DNA from: JAMXLO01 sp041487355
GTDB lineage: Bacteria; Pseudomonadota; Alphaproteobacteria; Acetobacterales; Acetobacteraceae
Direction of reading: 5' to 3'
NCBI GenBank assembly: GCA_041487355.1
Contig: JBGPND010000001.1
Location: forward strand, 35,729-99,728
DNA: 64,000 nucleotides
Below the pieces are notes generated by a model. It ran no database searches, had not been told where the DNA came from, and saw only the letters and a program-made list of their open reading frames with translations. The translations under genes and the position numbers were made by a program. Shown one piece after another: positions 49,680-57,817 of the stretch (its first letter is position 1; each line of letters begins with the position of its first letter).

Positions 49680-50350
49680 GGCGCCAGGACGAGCCTGCGG
49701 TCCCCGAGCCCGACTGCCCGCTCTGTCCCAGGCTGGCCGAGTATCGGCGGACCAATCGGGCCGCCAATCCCGACTGGTTCAACGCGCCGGTACCGAGCTT
49801 CGGCAGCCTGGATGCGCATCTGCTTATTGTCGGCCTGGCGCCCGGCGTGCGTGGCGCCAATCGAACCGGGCGGCCATTCACCGGGGATTTTGCCGGCATG
49901 CTGCTCTACCGGACGCTGCTGCATTTCGGTCTCGCACAGGGGGCCTACGGTGCCGACCCCGACGACGGGCTTAGGCTGGTAGATTGCCGCGTCAGCAATG
50001 CCGTGCGCTGCGTGCCACCCGGCAACCTGCCGACGCCGCTCGAGGTCGGCACCTGCAACCGATTTCTGACCGCCGAAATCGCCGCGATGCAGCGGCTGCG
50101 CGGCGTACTGGCGCTGGGTGGAACGGCGCATAACGCGGTGCTGCGGGCATGCGGCATCCGGCCTGCGCGCGTGCCGTTTCGCCATGGCGAAATCCACGCC
50201 CTGCCCGAGGGCAGGCTGCTCGCCGACAGCTATCATGTGTCGCGACTGAACACGAACACCGGCCGGCTGACCGAGCCCATGTTCCACGCCGTCGTCGAGA
50301 CGCTGATTGGGCGGGTGGGTCCACTGTCTCCATCAAAGATGTATCGATAA
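49676..50350 (+). CDS. Uracil-DNA glycosylase (family 5-like)
   Basis: A DNA-repair enzyme that removes uracil and other deaminated bases. The 224-residue protein has CPLCPRLAEYRR (part of a Fe-S-like cysteine set), LLIVGLAPGVRGANRTGRPF with the active-site segment, and SYHVSRLNTNTGRLTEPMFH near the end; this is the family 4/5 (UDGb) pattern. The GTG start overlaps the NYN stop. Its last bases overlap the NsrR-like dyad of the next unit. Confidence 0.88.
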   Translation: MRRQDEPAVPEPDCPLCPRLAEYRRTNRAANPDWFNAPVPSFGSLDAHLLIVGLAPGVRGANRTGRPFTGDFAGMLLYRTLLHFGLAQGAYGADPDDGLRLVDCRVSNAVRCVPPGNLPTPLEVGTCNRFLTAEIAAMQRLRGVLALGGTAHNAVLRACGIRPARVPFRHGEIHALPEGRLLADSYHVSRLNTNTGRLTEPMFHAVVETLIGRVGPLSPSKMYR

Positions 50351-50358
50351 TATTGCTT
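50336..50358 (+). promoter_or_regulatory. NsrR-like operator dyad
   Basis: A 23-base element with AAGATGTAT at the left and ATATTGCTT at the right, separated by CGATA. The half-site AAGATGTAT matches the known NsrR motif (AAGATGyAT), and the length and centre fit an 11-1-11 dyad; the right half matches imperfectly (6 of 9). It lies 28 bases before the truncated-haemoglobin gene, whose next neighbour is an NsrR-type gene. Confidence 0.55.
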
Positions 50359-50386
50359 TTCTCGGGATGGCAGGTATCATGGCCGC

Positions 50387-50821
50387 ATGACCCTGATCCC
50401 GCCCTTCACCATCATCAGCGAAGCCACCATCGTCCGCCTGGTGGACGACTTCTATGCCAAGGTCAGGCGCGATCCGGTGCTCGGGCCGATTTTCGCGAGG
50501 GCGATCGCCGATGCAGCGTGGCCCGCGCATCTGCAGCGGATGTACGCCTTCTGGTCATCGGTGATGCTCACCTCCGGCCGCTACAAGGGAAATCCCGTCG
50601 CGGTGCATGAGCGGATCGCTGGCATCGAACCGGCACTGTTCGGCGACTGGCTCGATCTGTTCGAAGCAACTGCCGAGGAGCTGTTCATCCCCGAACTCGC
50701 CGGCGAATTCGCCACCAGGGCGCGGCGGATCGCCGAAAGCCTCCGGCTCGCGCTATTCTTCCGCCCCAACGAGCCCTGGCCAACCGATCTACGGCAACGA
50801 CCACCGCTTGCCGCACGCTGA
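50387..50821 (+). CDS. Group III truncated haemoglobin
   Basis: A 144-residue globin of the truncated group III: VDDFYAKVRRDPVLGPIFAR, then YAFWSSVMLTSGRYKGNPVA and VHERIAGIEPALFGDWLDLF with the likely proximal His near HERI. Group III proteins bind or detoxify NO and oxygen. It is followed 14 bases later by an NsrR-type regulator, and preceded by an NsrR-like box, so a nitrosative-stress unit is likely. Confidence 0.9.
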   Translation: MTLIPPFTIISEATIVRLVDDFYAKVRRDPVLGPIFARAIADAAWPAHLQRMYAFWSSVMLTSGRYKGNPVAVHERIAGIEPALFGDWLDLFEATAEELFIPELAGEFATRARRIAESLRLALFFRPNEPWPTDLRQRPPLAAR

Positions 50822-50835
50822 TCGAAGGAGAGCGC

Positions 50836-51291
50836 ATGCGTCTGACCACATTCACCGACTACACGCTGCGCACCCTGATCTACCTCGCGATCCGGCCGGA
50901 GAAGCTTGTCACGATCGCCGACATAGCGAGCGCATACGACATCTCGGCGAACCACCTGATGAAGGTGGTGCATCAGCTCGCGCTTGCCGGCGACATAGCG
51001 ACGGTGCGCGGCCAGCGCGGCGGCCTGCGTCTCGCCCGGAAGCCGGAGGCGATCAACCTCGGCGAAGTGGTGCGGCGCACCGAGCCCGATCTTGAACTGG
51101 TCGCCTGCTTCGGCGAAGCGCAGCGCTGCACCATACAGGATGGATGCGTGTTGCAGCACGCGCTGGGCGACGCCTTGCAGGCATTTCTTTCTGTACTGGA
51201 CGGCTACACGCTCGCCGATCTGGTCGCGCCGCGGCAGGCCTTGGCCGGATGGCTCGGCATGACCCAGCAACCCGAACAGCGGATCGTCTGA
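50836..51291 (+). CDS. nsrR: Rrf2-family nitric-oxide regulator (NsrR)
   Basis: A 151-residue Rrf2-family regulator. N-terminal winged helix MRLTTFTDYTLRTLIYLAIR, with DIASAYDISANHLMKVVHQL as the HTH. The Fe-S cysteines are in the segment ACFGEAQRCTIQDGCVL (three Cys, about residues 91-104). NsrR senses NO through this cluster and represses NO-detoxifying genes. It is next to a truncated haemoglobin gene and could regulate both. Confidence 0.9.
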   Translation: MRLTTFTDYTLRTLIYLAIRPEKLVTIADIASAYDISANHLMKVVHQLALAGDIATVRGQRGGLRLARKPEAINLGEVVRRTEPDLELVACFGEAQRCTIQDGCVLQHALGDALQAFLSVLDGYTLADLVAPRQALAGWLGMTQQPEQRIV

Positions 51292-51367
51292 CCGCAATAC
51301 GCGGATGGCGGCAGTGCGGCCGGCGCGCGCATGACATGCGCCGTCAATCGCATGAAGGAGCTGTCGC

Positions 51368-51850
51368 ATGGACTTCCGCATTTCCGGCCTGCCGGTCGAG
51401 CCATTCGTGCCGTACTTCTCGATGAGCGGCGCGGATCTGCTGGCTCATGGCGCACGCCGCGTGGTCGCGACAGCGTCCATGGCGTCAAACCTGATGCCGC
51501 CGTGCCGGGTCAGCCTGCGCGACGCGGAACCAGGCGAGGTGTCAATCCTGCTGAATTACCCGCATCACATCACGCCGACCTCGCCGTATCGCGCGAGCGG
51601 GCCGATCTACGTGCGCGAAGGCGTGCGGGAGACGGCGAGTGTCGTCAATCACGTGCCGGCGCAGCAACGGACCCGGCTGCTGTCGGTGCGAGCCTATGAT
51701 GCCGACGGCATCATGGTGGACGCCGACGTGATGGAGGGCACCGAACTCGAGGCGGCGATCCATCGGATGTTCGGGCGCGACGATGTCGCGTTCCTGCACG
51801 CGCACAACGCGCGCCGTGGCTGCTACTCCTGCCGCATCGACCGCGTGTGA
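51368..51850 (+). CDS. DUF1203 domain protein
   Basis: A 160-residue DUF1203 protein: PCRVSLRDAEPGEVSILLNY, YRASGPIYVREG and the Cys-containing end NARRGCYSCRIDRV. The family is found in many proteobacteria with no function. An ATG start at 51368 has GAAGGAG before it. Its last 28 bases overlap the end of the methyltransferase gene on the other strand. Confidence 0.85.
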   Translation: MDFRISGLPVEPFVPYFSMSGADLLAHGARRVVATASMASNLMPPCRVSLRDAEPGEVSILLNYPHHITPTSPYRASGPIYVREGVRETASVVNHVPAQQRTRLLSVRAYDADGIMVDADVMEGTELEAAIHRMFGRDDVAFLHAHNARRGCYSCRIDRV

Positions 51851-52659
51851 CGTGTCGCCAACGACCGGCGAAGCGCCCGCATCGGCGCGGTGATCCGCCA
51901 CGAGGTGGAGGTGCGCACAGTCTCGAGCGCCTGCTCGAGCGACGCGTTGCGTGCCTCCAGCTCGGCATTCCGTTGCGACAGTGCCGCGCTGTATTGATCC
52001 ACGACGCGCACTTCAGGCAATGCAACCGGCGCTGAGCTGGTCTTCCGCAGAACCACGTCGCAATACATGTAGGACTGGAAGGCGAAGTACATCATCTCCC
52101 AGTTCTCGGCGATCATGAATTCGTTGGTCGCCTGGATGACGCCGTAGGCGGCGTTGCTGAACCCTGCCTCGTTCATGATGTAGTCGTTCAGGATGATGAT
52201 GCCGTCGTCCGCGATCTTGCGCTTGATGATGCCGAGTTCCTGCTTCACCGAATCATATGTGTGATTGGCGTCCACGTAGACGATATCGAGGCTCGCGTCA
52301 TCGAGCGTCGCGAGCGCGGCCACACTGTCGCCTTCCAGCACAGTGACCTTCTTCCGTCCTATGAGCTCGACGAATCGCTCGCGGTAGAACGCGCTGTGGG
52401 TACGGCCGCCGAACAGTTCCTTCGTCGGGTGGCCCCACAACTCCGGTATCTCATGAAGATCGAACAGGTCGACAGCGAAGAAATGCCGCGGTTCGCAGAT
52501 GCTAAGGAGCTTGTGCGAAAAATCGCCGAGCGCGACGCCCACTTCGGCGATGACCTTGTTCTTTGGCAGCAGCGGCAGGATCGCATCGCGGTCCGGCAGC
52601 AGCCGCGCATTCGCCAGCAGATGTTCCGGCAATCTTGCTGCCGGCTCCAGGCTCGGCAT
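51823..52659 (-). CDS. Class I SAM-dependent methyltransferase
   Basis: A 278-residue methyltransferase of the Methyltransf_24 kind: NKVIAEVGVALGDFSHKLLS (SAM-binding motif I), LDIVYVDANHTYDSVKQELG (motif with DANHTY) and DDGIIILNDYIMNEAGFSN. A C-terminal coiled coil (QRNAELEARNASLEQALETV) and basic tail follow, an unusual extension which could mediate oligomerisation or binding. It abuts the upstream glutathione-peroxidase gene. Target unknown. Confidence 0.82.
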   Translation of the reverse strand: MPSLEPAARLPEHLLANARLLPDRDAILPLLPKNKVIAEVGVALGDFSHKLLSICEPRHFFAVDLFDLHEIPELWGHPTKELFGGRTHSAFYRERFVELIGRKKVTVLEGDSVAALATLDDASLDIVYVDANHTYDSVKQELGIIKRKIADDGIIILNDYIMNEAGFSNAAYGVIQATNEFMIAENWEMMYFAFQSYMYCDVVLRKTSSAPVALPEVRVVDQYSAALSQRNAELEARNASLEQALETVRTSTSWRITAPMRALRRSLATRHTRSMRQE

Positions 52660-53210
52660 CAGGCGCCTGCCGGCTCGCCCAACGCTGTCGCGATCGCCTG
52701 CCGCAGCCTGGGGCCATCCGGCTCGTCGCCCGAGCCGAACGTGCCGACGATGCGGCCGTCGCGGCCGATCAGCACCTTGTTGAAGTTCCAGTCCGGCTCC
52801 CAGTGTTTCTGCTCGCGCACCCAGGCGTAGAACGGCGCAGCCTGCGGACCACGCACATGCGCGATGCCTGCCATGGGGAATTGCACGCTGAATGTCGCTT
52901 CGCAGAACGTCTTCACCGTCTTGTTGTCGGCGGACTCCTGGTTGAAGTCCTGACTGGGCACACCGATCACGGTCAGCCCTTTCGACGATGCCGACTTGTG
53001 CAGCTTCTCCAGCGCCCCGTACTGGTAGGTATAACCGCAGAACGACGCGGTATTCGTCACCAGCAGCACGCGCCCCTTGAATGTCGCAAAATCCAGCCGC
53101 CCCTCATCGATCGACGGAAAGCCGAAGTCCCACGCAAGCGTTTCCTTGTCCGCAGCCATGCAAACTCCTATCGCTGCCACCAGCACCATGCGTCGCGTTG
53201 GCTCAATCAT
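52659..53210 (-). CDS. Glutathione peroxidase-like protein with export signal
   Basis: A 183-residue glutathione-peroxidase-family protein. The active Cys is Cys58 in TNTASFCGYTYQYGALEKLH, with VIGVPSQDFNQES and WNFNKVLIG completing the triad. An N-terminal signal (RRMVLVAAIGVCMAADKETL) suggests periplasmic location. Being thiol-type (Cys, not Sec), it probably reduces peroxides with thioredoxin-type donors. Its start lies inside the sulfite-oxidase-like gene by eight bases. Confidence 0.88.
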   Translation of the reverse strand: MIEPTRRMVLVAAIGVCMAADKETLAWDFGFPSIDEGRLDFATFKGRVLLVTNTASFCGYTYQYGALEKLHKSASSKGLTVIGVPSQDFNQESADNKTVKTFCEATFSVQFPMAGIAHVRGPQAAPFYAWVREQKHWEPDWNFNKVLIGRDGRIVGTFGSGDEPDGPRLRQAIATALGEPAGA

Positions 53211-53871
53211 AGCGCTCCTCCAGCCACGGGTCGCCATTGTTGTGGTAGCCGCGCTGCTCCCAGAACCCGGGATGGTCGCTGATGGTGAACTGGATGCGCC
53301 GCAGCCACTTTGCCGACTTCCAGAAATATAGCCGCGGGATCAGCATCCGCACCGGTCCGCCATGCGCACGCGACAGCGGCTTGCCTTCCCACTCATGCAC
53401 CAGGAACACGTCCGGCTGATCGAACTGCTCCAGGCGCAGATTGCTCGTGTAACCGTCAAAGCTGTGGAAGATGACACGCCGCGCGTCGGGCTTCGGCTGC
53501 ACGATCCGCAACAGTGCCTGCGCCGCCACACCTTTCCAGTGGTTGTCGTAACGCGACCATTGGGTCACGCAATGGATGTCCGACACGCTCTCGGTCTGTG
53601 GCAACACCATGAACTCGTCGAGCGACAGGCTCAATCGGTTCTCCACCGCTCCGTCCACATCGAGCCGGAACTTCTGCGGTGTGACGTTCGGCTCCGCACC
53701 CAGATCGAGCACCGGCCAGTCGAGCACCAGGCGCTGCCCCGGCGGCAGCCGGTCGTGCGCGGGGTCCGCGGTGGTTCCGGTGAGCAACCGCCCCTTGCGC
53801 GCCCATTCCTGCTTCGCCTCGATCAGCTTGTGCTTGATCCGCCCGTCCATCGGCACGTCGTCACTGTCCAT
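53203..53871 (-). CDS. Sulfite-oxidase-like molybdopterin oxidoreductase
   Basis: A 222-residue protein of the sulfite oxidase/MsrP-like molybdopterin family. It has LDEFMVLPQTESVSDIHCVT with the molybdenum-ligand Cys101, and VFLVHEWEGKPLSRAHGGPV, WLRRIQFTISDHPGFWEQRG. No signal peptide is evident in MDSDDVPMDGRIKHK, so it is likely cytoplasmic; the heme partner is not near. It is overlapped by the glutathione-peroxidase gene. Substrate unknown. Confidence 0.85.
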   Translation of the reverse strand: MDSDDVPMDGRIKHKLIEAKQEWARKGRLLTGTTADPAHDRLPPGQRLVLDWPVLDLGAEPNVTPQKFRLDVDGAVENRLSLSLDEFMVLPQTESVSDIHCVTQWSRYDNHWKGVAAQALLRIVQPKPDARRVIFHSFDGYTSNLRLEQFDQPDVFLVHEWEGKPLSRAHGGPVRMLIPRLYFWKSAKWLRRIQFTISDHPGFWEQRGYHNNGDPWLEERYD

Positions 53872-53874
53872 CGC

Positions 53875-54273
53875 TCAGTCGCAGACCATCTGCTGTGGCG
53901 GCCGGTCAGGATGGGCGGCCGGCGTGCTGTACTCGCACCGCTTCACGCCTGGTGCCTCGAGCCGCAGCACGCGGCTCGTGCCGGCGTAATGGCACCAGAC
54001 ATAGAACAGCCACTCCGGACCGTATGAATTCATCTGCCAGATCGAATGCAGGATGCCGCCCTGCGTGCGTTGCTCGTCCGGCACCAGGTCCGGAGGCGCT
54101 GTCTCGTCGATCGTCTTGCCACGCTTGGCCGATACCACCTGCACGGCGGTCAACGAACCATGCGAACCGCCCCAGTCCGCCGGCGCACGGGCCGGGCATT
54201 CCAGCGCATGACCAGCCGCCCATGCCTTACCGGCGAACAGCAGCACGATGGTAAACGCGCAGGTTGCCCGCAC
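53875..54273 (-). CDS. STY0301-family exported protein
   Basis: A 132-residue protein with a signal peptide (CAFTIVLLFAGKAWAAGHAL, about residues 4-23), then CPARAPADWGGSHGSLTAVQ and the C-terminal YVWCHYAGTSRVLRLEAPGV, as in the small STY0301 family of exported proteins. Four cysteines are conserved in that family and may form disulfides. It lies between the sulfite-oxidase-like gene and smpB, all on the minus strand. No function is known. Confidence 0.78.
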   Translation of the reverse strand: MRATCAFTIVLLFAGKAWAAGHALECPARAPADWGGSHGSLTAVQVVSAKRGKTIDETAPPDLVPDEQRTQGGILHSIWQMNSYGPEWLFYVWCHYAGTSRVLRLEAPGVKRCEYSTPAAHPDRPPQQMVCD

Positions 54274-54275
54274 CG

Positions 54276-54761
54276 CTATCCTCGCGCCCGCATCAGGCGC
54301 GCCTTGTCGCGCTGCCAGTCGCGCGCGGCGACCGCGGCGCGCTTGTCCTGCTTCTTGCGCCCCTCGCCCAGTCCCAGCAGCACCTTGGCCCGGCCGCGCT
54401 CATTGAAATGGATCTGCAGCGGCACCAGCGAGACGCCCTCGCGCGCCACCGCGCCGGCCAGCGAACGAATCTGCTTGCGCTTCAGCAGCAGCTTGCGCGG
54501 CGCGCGCGGCTCGAAGCGCGACAGCACGCCACCCTGGTATTCCGGGATATAGGCATTGAACAGCCACAGCTCGCCGTCACGCTCGCCGGCCCACGCCTCC
54601 GACAGCGTGGCGCGGCCGTGGCGCAGCGACTTCACCTCGGCGCCCTTCAGCACGAGCCCAGCCTCGACCGTGTCCTTGATCGTGTAGTCGAACCGCGCCT
54701 TGCGGTTCTGCGCCGCGATGCCGTGCGAGATCAGGCCCTTCTTGGTCTTCGCTTCTGCCAT
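54276..54761 (-). CDS. smpB: SsrA-binding protein SmpB
   Basis: SmpB partners with tmRNA in rescuing stalled ribosomes. The 161-residue protein has ISHGIAAQNRKARFDYTIKD and GLVLKGAEVKSLRHGRATLS, then VPLQIHFNERGRAKVLLGLG, all typical. The start is the ATG at 54761; the frame is open eight codons further. The tmRNA gene itself is not seen in this window. A long inverted repeat lies directly upstream. Confidence 0.95.
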   Translation of the reverse strand: MAEAKTKKGLISHGIAAQNRKARFDYTIKDTVEAGLVLKGAEVKSLRHGRATLSEAWAGERDGELWLFNAYIPEYQGGVLSRFEPRAPRKLLLKRKQIRSLAGAVAREGVSLVPLQIHFNERGRAKVLLGLGEGRKKQDKRAAVAARDWQRDKARLMRARG

Positions 54762-54774
54762 CGTAAGAAAAGAA

Positions 54775-54885
54775 GGAATATTCACCGCAGAGACACAGAG
54801 ATCGCAGAGGAATAATCAAATGCACTTCGCGCGAAGCGCATCCAATGCTTCTCGGTGTTCTCTGTGTCTCTGCGGTGAATATTCC
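54775..54885. repeat. Inverted repeat with 26-base arms between smpB and dapA
   Basis: The arm 54775-54800 (GGAATATTCACCGCAGAGAC, continuing) is the exact reverse complement of 54860-54885. The intervening 59 bases hold no gene. The 'TTCACCGCAGAGACACAGAG' type of sequence is known as a dispersed repeat in many bacteria. It fills most of the gap between smpB and dapA. Confidence 0.8.
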
Positions 54886-54900
54886 TTCCTGCTTCCTTCG

Positions 54901-55779
54901 CTAATTCAGCAGCCCAACCCCGGTCATCGCCGCGCGCACCCTCGCCCGCGTGCCCTCCATGATCGGTGCCAGCGGCAGGCGGCAATGCTCGGAGGTCTTG
55001 CCGAGCAGCGACGCCGCGAACTTCACCGGCGCGGGGCTGGTCTCCGCGAACAGCGCGTCATGCAGCGGCACCAGCCGGTTCTGGATCGCCATCGCCTCGC
55101 CGAAGCGCCCTTCCTGCCACGCATCCTGCATCGCGGCCACCAGCCGCGGTGCGACATTCGCGGTCACGCTGATGCACCCCACGCCGCCCGAGGCATTGAA
55201 CGCCAGCGCCGTGTGGTCCTCGCCGGAGAGCTGGCAGAAATCCTCGCCGCAGGCTTGCCGCGTGTGCAGCGGCCGCGCCAGGTTCGCCGTCGCGTCCTTC
55301 ACGCCGATGATGTTCTTGTGCTTGGCCAGACGCGCCATCGTCTCCACGCTCATGTCCACCACCGAACGCGGCGGGATGTTATAGATGATCATCGGCAGAT
55401 CGACGGCGTCCGCGATCGCCTTGAAGTGTAGGTACATGCCTTCCTGCGTCGGCTTGTTGTAGTACGGCGTTACCACCAGCGTCGCATCGGCGCCCGCCTG
55501 CTTGGCATGGCGCGCGAGATCGATCGCCTCGTCGGTGCAGTTGGAGCCGGCGCCGGCGATCACCGGCACGCGCCCCTTGGCCACCGCGATCGCGATCTCC
55601 ACCACCCGCTTGTGTTCGTCATGCGACAGCGTCGGGCTCTCGCCGGTGGTACCGACTGGCACGACAGCGTCGGTGCCCTCCTTGATCTGCCAGTCCACGA
55701 ACTCGGCATAGGCCTTCTCGTCGATCGATCCGTCCGAGCGCATCGGGGTGATCAGAGCGACGAGCGATCCCTTGAACAT
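54901..55779 (-). CDS. dapA: 4-hydroxy-tetrahydrodipicolinate synthase
   Basis: DapA makes the lysine precursor tetrahydrodipicolinate from pyruvate and aspartate semialdehyde. The 292-residue TIM-barrel protein starts MFKGSLVALITPM, with VVPVGTTGESPTLSHDEHKR and YYNKPTQEGMYLHFKAIADA, the Schiff-base Lys in IIGVKDATAN and the conserved Arg/Tyr sites. The ATG at 55779 has GGGAGAGG upstream. The lytic-transglycosylase gene is divergent, 97 bases away. Confidence 0.95.
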   Translation of the reverse strand: MFKGSLVALITPMRSDGSIDEKAYAEFVDWQIKEGTDAVVPVGTTGESPTLSHDEHKRVVEIAIAVAKGRVPVIAGAGSNCTDEAIDLARHAKQAGADATLVVTPYYNKPTQEGMYLHFKAIADAVDLPMIIYNIPPRSVVDMSVETMARLAKHKNIIGVKDATANLARPLHTRQACGEDFCQLSGEDHTALAFNASGGVGCISVTANVAPRLVAAMQDAWQEGRFGEAMAIQNRLVPLHDALFAETSPAPVKFAASLLGKTSEHCRLPLAPIMEGTRARVRAAMTGVGLLN

Positions 55780-55876
55780 GACCCTCTCCCTTGGGTTTGG
55801 CCGCCTGCGGTGTGGGCCGGGAAGGCTAGGCGCGTGGGAGATGCACCGCAAGGCCGGCCTGGGCTACAAAGAGGCC

Positions 55877-57817
55877 ATGCGCGCCACGATTCGCCCCGGT
55901 TACGCTCTGCTCGCCGTGTTCGCCGCGACGCCCGCGCTGGCGCAACCCGCCGATCCGATCGCGGCGATCCGCGCCGATCGGTGGTCGGACGCCCAGCTCG
56001 CCGCCGCATCCTACGCCGATCCGGTCGCAACCAAGCTCGTCGGCTATTTCCGCCTTCTGGCACCCGGCGCAGCAACGGCGGACGAGATCACCGACTTCAT
56101 GGCGCAAAATCCCGACTGGCCGAACCAGGCGGTGCTGGAGCGCCGTCGCCAGGAAGCGATCGCCGCCGAACCGGACCAGGCCTCGGCGCTGTCGCAATGC
56201 GAACGCAACAAGCTGACGTTGCCCCAGGCGATGCTGCGCTGCGCCGAGGCGGAGGCGAACGCCGGTCACAACGCCGAGGCGGCCGAAGAGGCCCGCCACG
56301 CCTGGCTCGCCGGCATCACCGATGCGGCAGCCGAGGCCGGCTTCCTGCGCCGGTGGTCTGGTGCCGTGCGGCCCGAAGACCAGTGGGCGCGATTCCAGCG
56401 CCTCGCCTGGCACGACCCGGCAGCGGCGGCACGCCAGATCCCGCACCTCGATCCCGCGCATCGCGCGGCGGCCGAGGCACGGCGCGCCCTGCAGGACGAT
56501 GCGCCCAACGCCGAGACGCTGCTCGCCGCCCTGCCCGCCGCCACGCGCGCCGATCCCGGCATGGTGCTGGGTCATGCCCGATGGCTGCGCCATGCGGACC
56601 GCACCGCGGATGCTCTGGCGCTTTGGCAGCGCTCGGGGGAAGTGGCGCAGCGCGACGCGCCGCCGGAGGAGCTCGCCGTGTTCTGGACCGAGCGTAACCT
56701 GCTCGCCCGCCGCTTGCTGCATGACGGCAATGCCGCCGGCGCCTATGCGCTCGCCGCGGACCACGGCCAGATCACCCCAGAGCAGATGTTGGACGCGGAA
56801 TTCCTGGCGGGCTTCATCGCATTGCGCCGGCTGAACGATGCCGCCGCCGCGACGCGCCACTTTTCGACGCTTGCCGGCATCTCCAAGGCGGCCATCACCC
56901 AGGGCCGCGCATACTACTGGCTCGGCCGCGCTGCCACCGCCGCGGGCAAGGATCCCCGCCAGGAATACGAGCGTGCCGCAGCCTGGCCCACCACCTTCTA
57001 CGGTCAGCTCGCCGCTCTGGCGCTCCGCGACGATGCCGCGGCGCTTGGGCGCCGCATCACGGCGCTGCACGACCCGTCCTATACGCGCGAGCAGGTGCTG
57101 GCATTCACCGACCGGGAGGTGGTGCGTGCCGCGGCGATGCTGGTCGCGTGGAACGATCCACACCGCGCGCGCGCGTTCCTGCTGCGGATGGACGAGCTTG
57201 CCCCAGACCCGGCTGACCGGGCGTTGACGGCACGGCTCGCGCTTCGCCTCGGCCTGCCCGACACGGCGGTGTTCGTCGCCCGCCGCATGGGCCGCGACGG
57301 GCTGGCGTTGCCGGAGGCGGGCTGGCCGATCGCCGCCGAACCGCCGGCCGGACAGGTCGATCCGTCGGTGGCGCTCGGCCTGATCCGCCAGGAGAGCAGC
57401 TTCGATATCGGTGCGGTCAGCCCGTCGGGCGCGCGCGGTTTGATGCAGCTCATGCCGTTCACCGCGCAGGCGGTCGCGAAACAGGTCGGCGTCGCCACCT
57501 CGCTCGTCTCGCTGACCAGTGATCCAACGCACAACATGCGCCTGGGCACCACCTATCTCCGCGAGATGCTGGACCGCTTCGACAATTCGCTGCCGCTCGC
57601 AGTTGCCGCCTACAACGCGGGACCGCATCGCGTCGATCAGTGGCTGCCGGAAAACGGCGATCCGCGTGTCGGACCGATCGACATGCTCGACTGGATCGAA
57701 CTCATCCCCTTCAACGAGACGCGCAACTACGTGCAACGGGTGCTGGAGAACGTGGTGATCTACCGGGCGCGGCGTGGCGAAAGCACGCCGACCCTGCTCG
57801 CGCAATGGACGCGATAG
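55877..57817 (+). CDS. Soluble lytic murein transglycosylase
   Basis: A 646-residue exported lytic transglycosylase. The signal peptide (GYALLAVFAATPALAQPADP, from about residue 7) is followed by helical TPR-like U-domain sequence and the SLT catalytic domain: LGLIRQESSFDIGAVSPSGA with the catalytic Glu (about residue 505), then RGLMQLMPFTAQAVAKQVG and AVAAYNAGPHRVDQWL. It cleaves murein glycosidic bonds. The ATG at 55877 is preferred; an earlier ATG at 55841 is in frame. It ends inside the following hydrolase gene. Confidence 0.92.
   Translation: MRATIRPGYALLAVFAATPALAQPADPIAAIRADRWSDAQLAAASYADPVATKLVGYFRLLAPGAATADEITDFMAQNPDWPNQAVLERRRQEAIAAEPDQASALSQCERNKLTLPQAMLRCAEAEANAGHNAEAAEEARHAWLAGITDAAAEAGFLRRWSGAVRPEDQWARFQRLAWHDPAAAARQIPHLDPAHRAAAEARRALQDDAPNAETLLAALPAATRADPGMVLGHARWLRHADRTADALALWQRSGEVAQRDAPPEELAVFWTERNLLARRLLHDGNAAGAYALAADHGQITPEQMLDAEFLAGFIALRRLNDAAAATRHFSTLAGISKAAITQGRAYYWLGRAATAAGKDPRQEYERAAAWPTTFYGQLAALALRDDAAALGRRITALHDPSYTREQVLAFTDREVVRAAAMLVAWNDPHRARAFLLRMDELAPDPADRALTARLALRLGLPDTAVFVARRMGRDGLALPEAGWPIAAEPPAGQVDPSVALGLIRQESSFDIGAVSPSGARGLMQLMPFTAQAVAKQVGVATSLVSLTSDPTHNMRLGTTYLREMLDRFDNSLPLAVAAYNAGPHRVDQWLPENGDPRVGPIDMLDWIELIPFNETRNYVQRVLENVVIYRARRGESTPTLLAQWTR

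Noticed and set aside
52261..52830. Plus-strand frame of 189 residues across the methyltransferase and peroxidase genes
   Set aside because: It is antisense to two conserved genes and has no recognisable domain.
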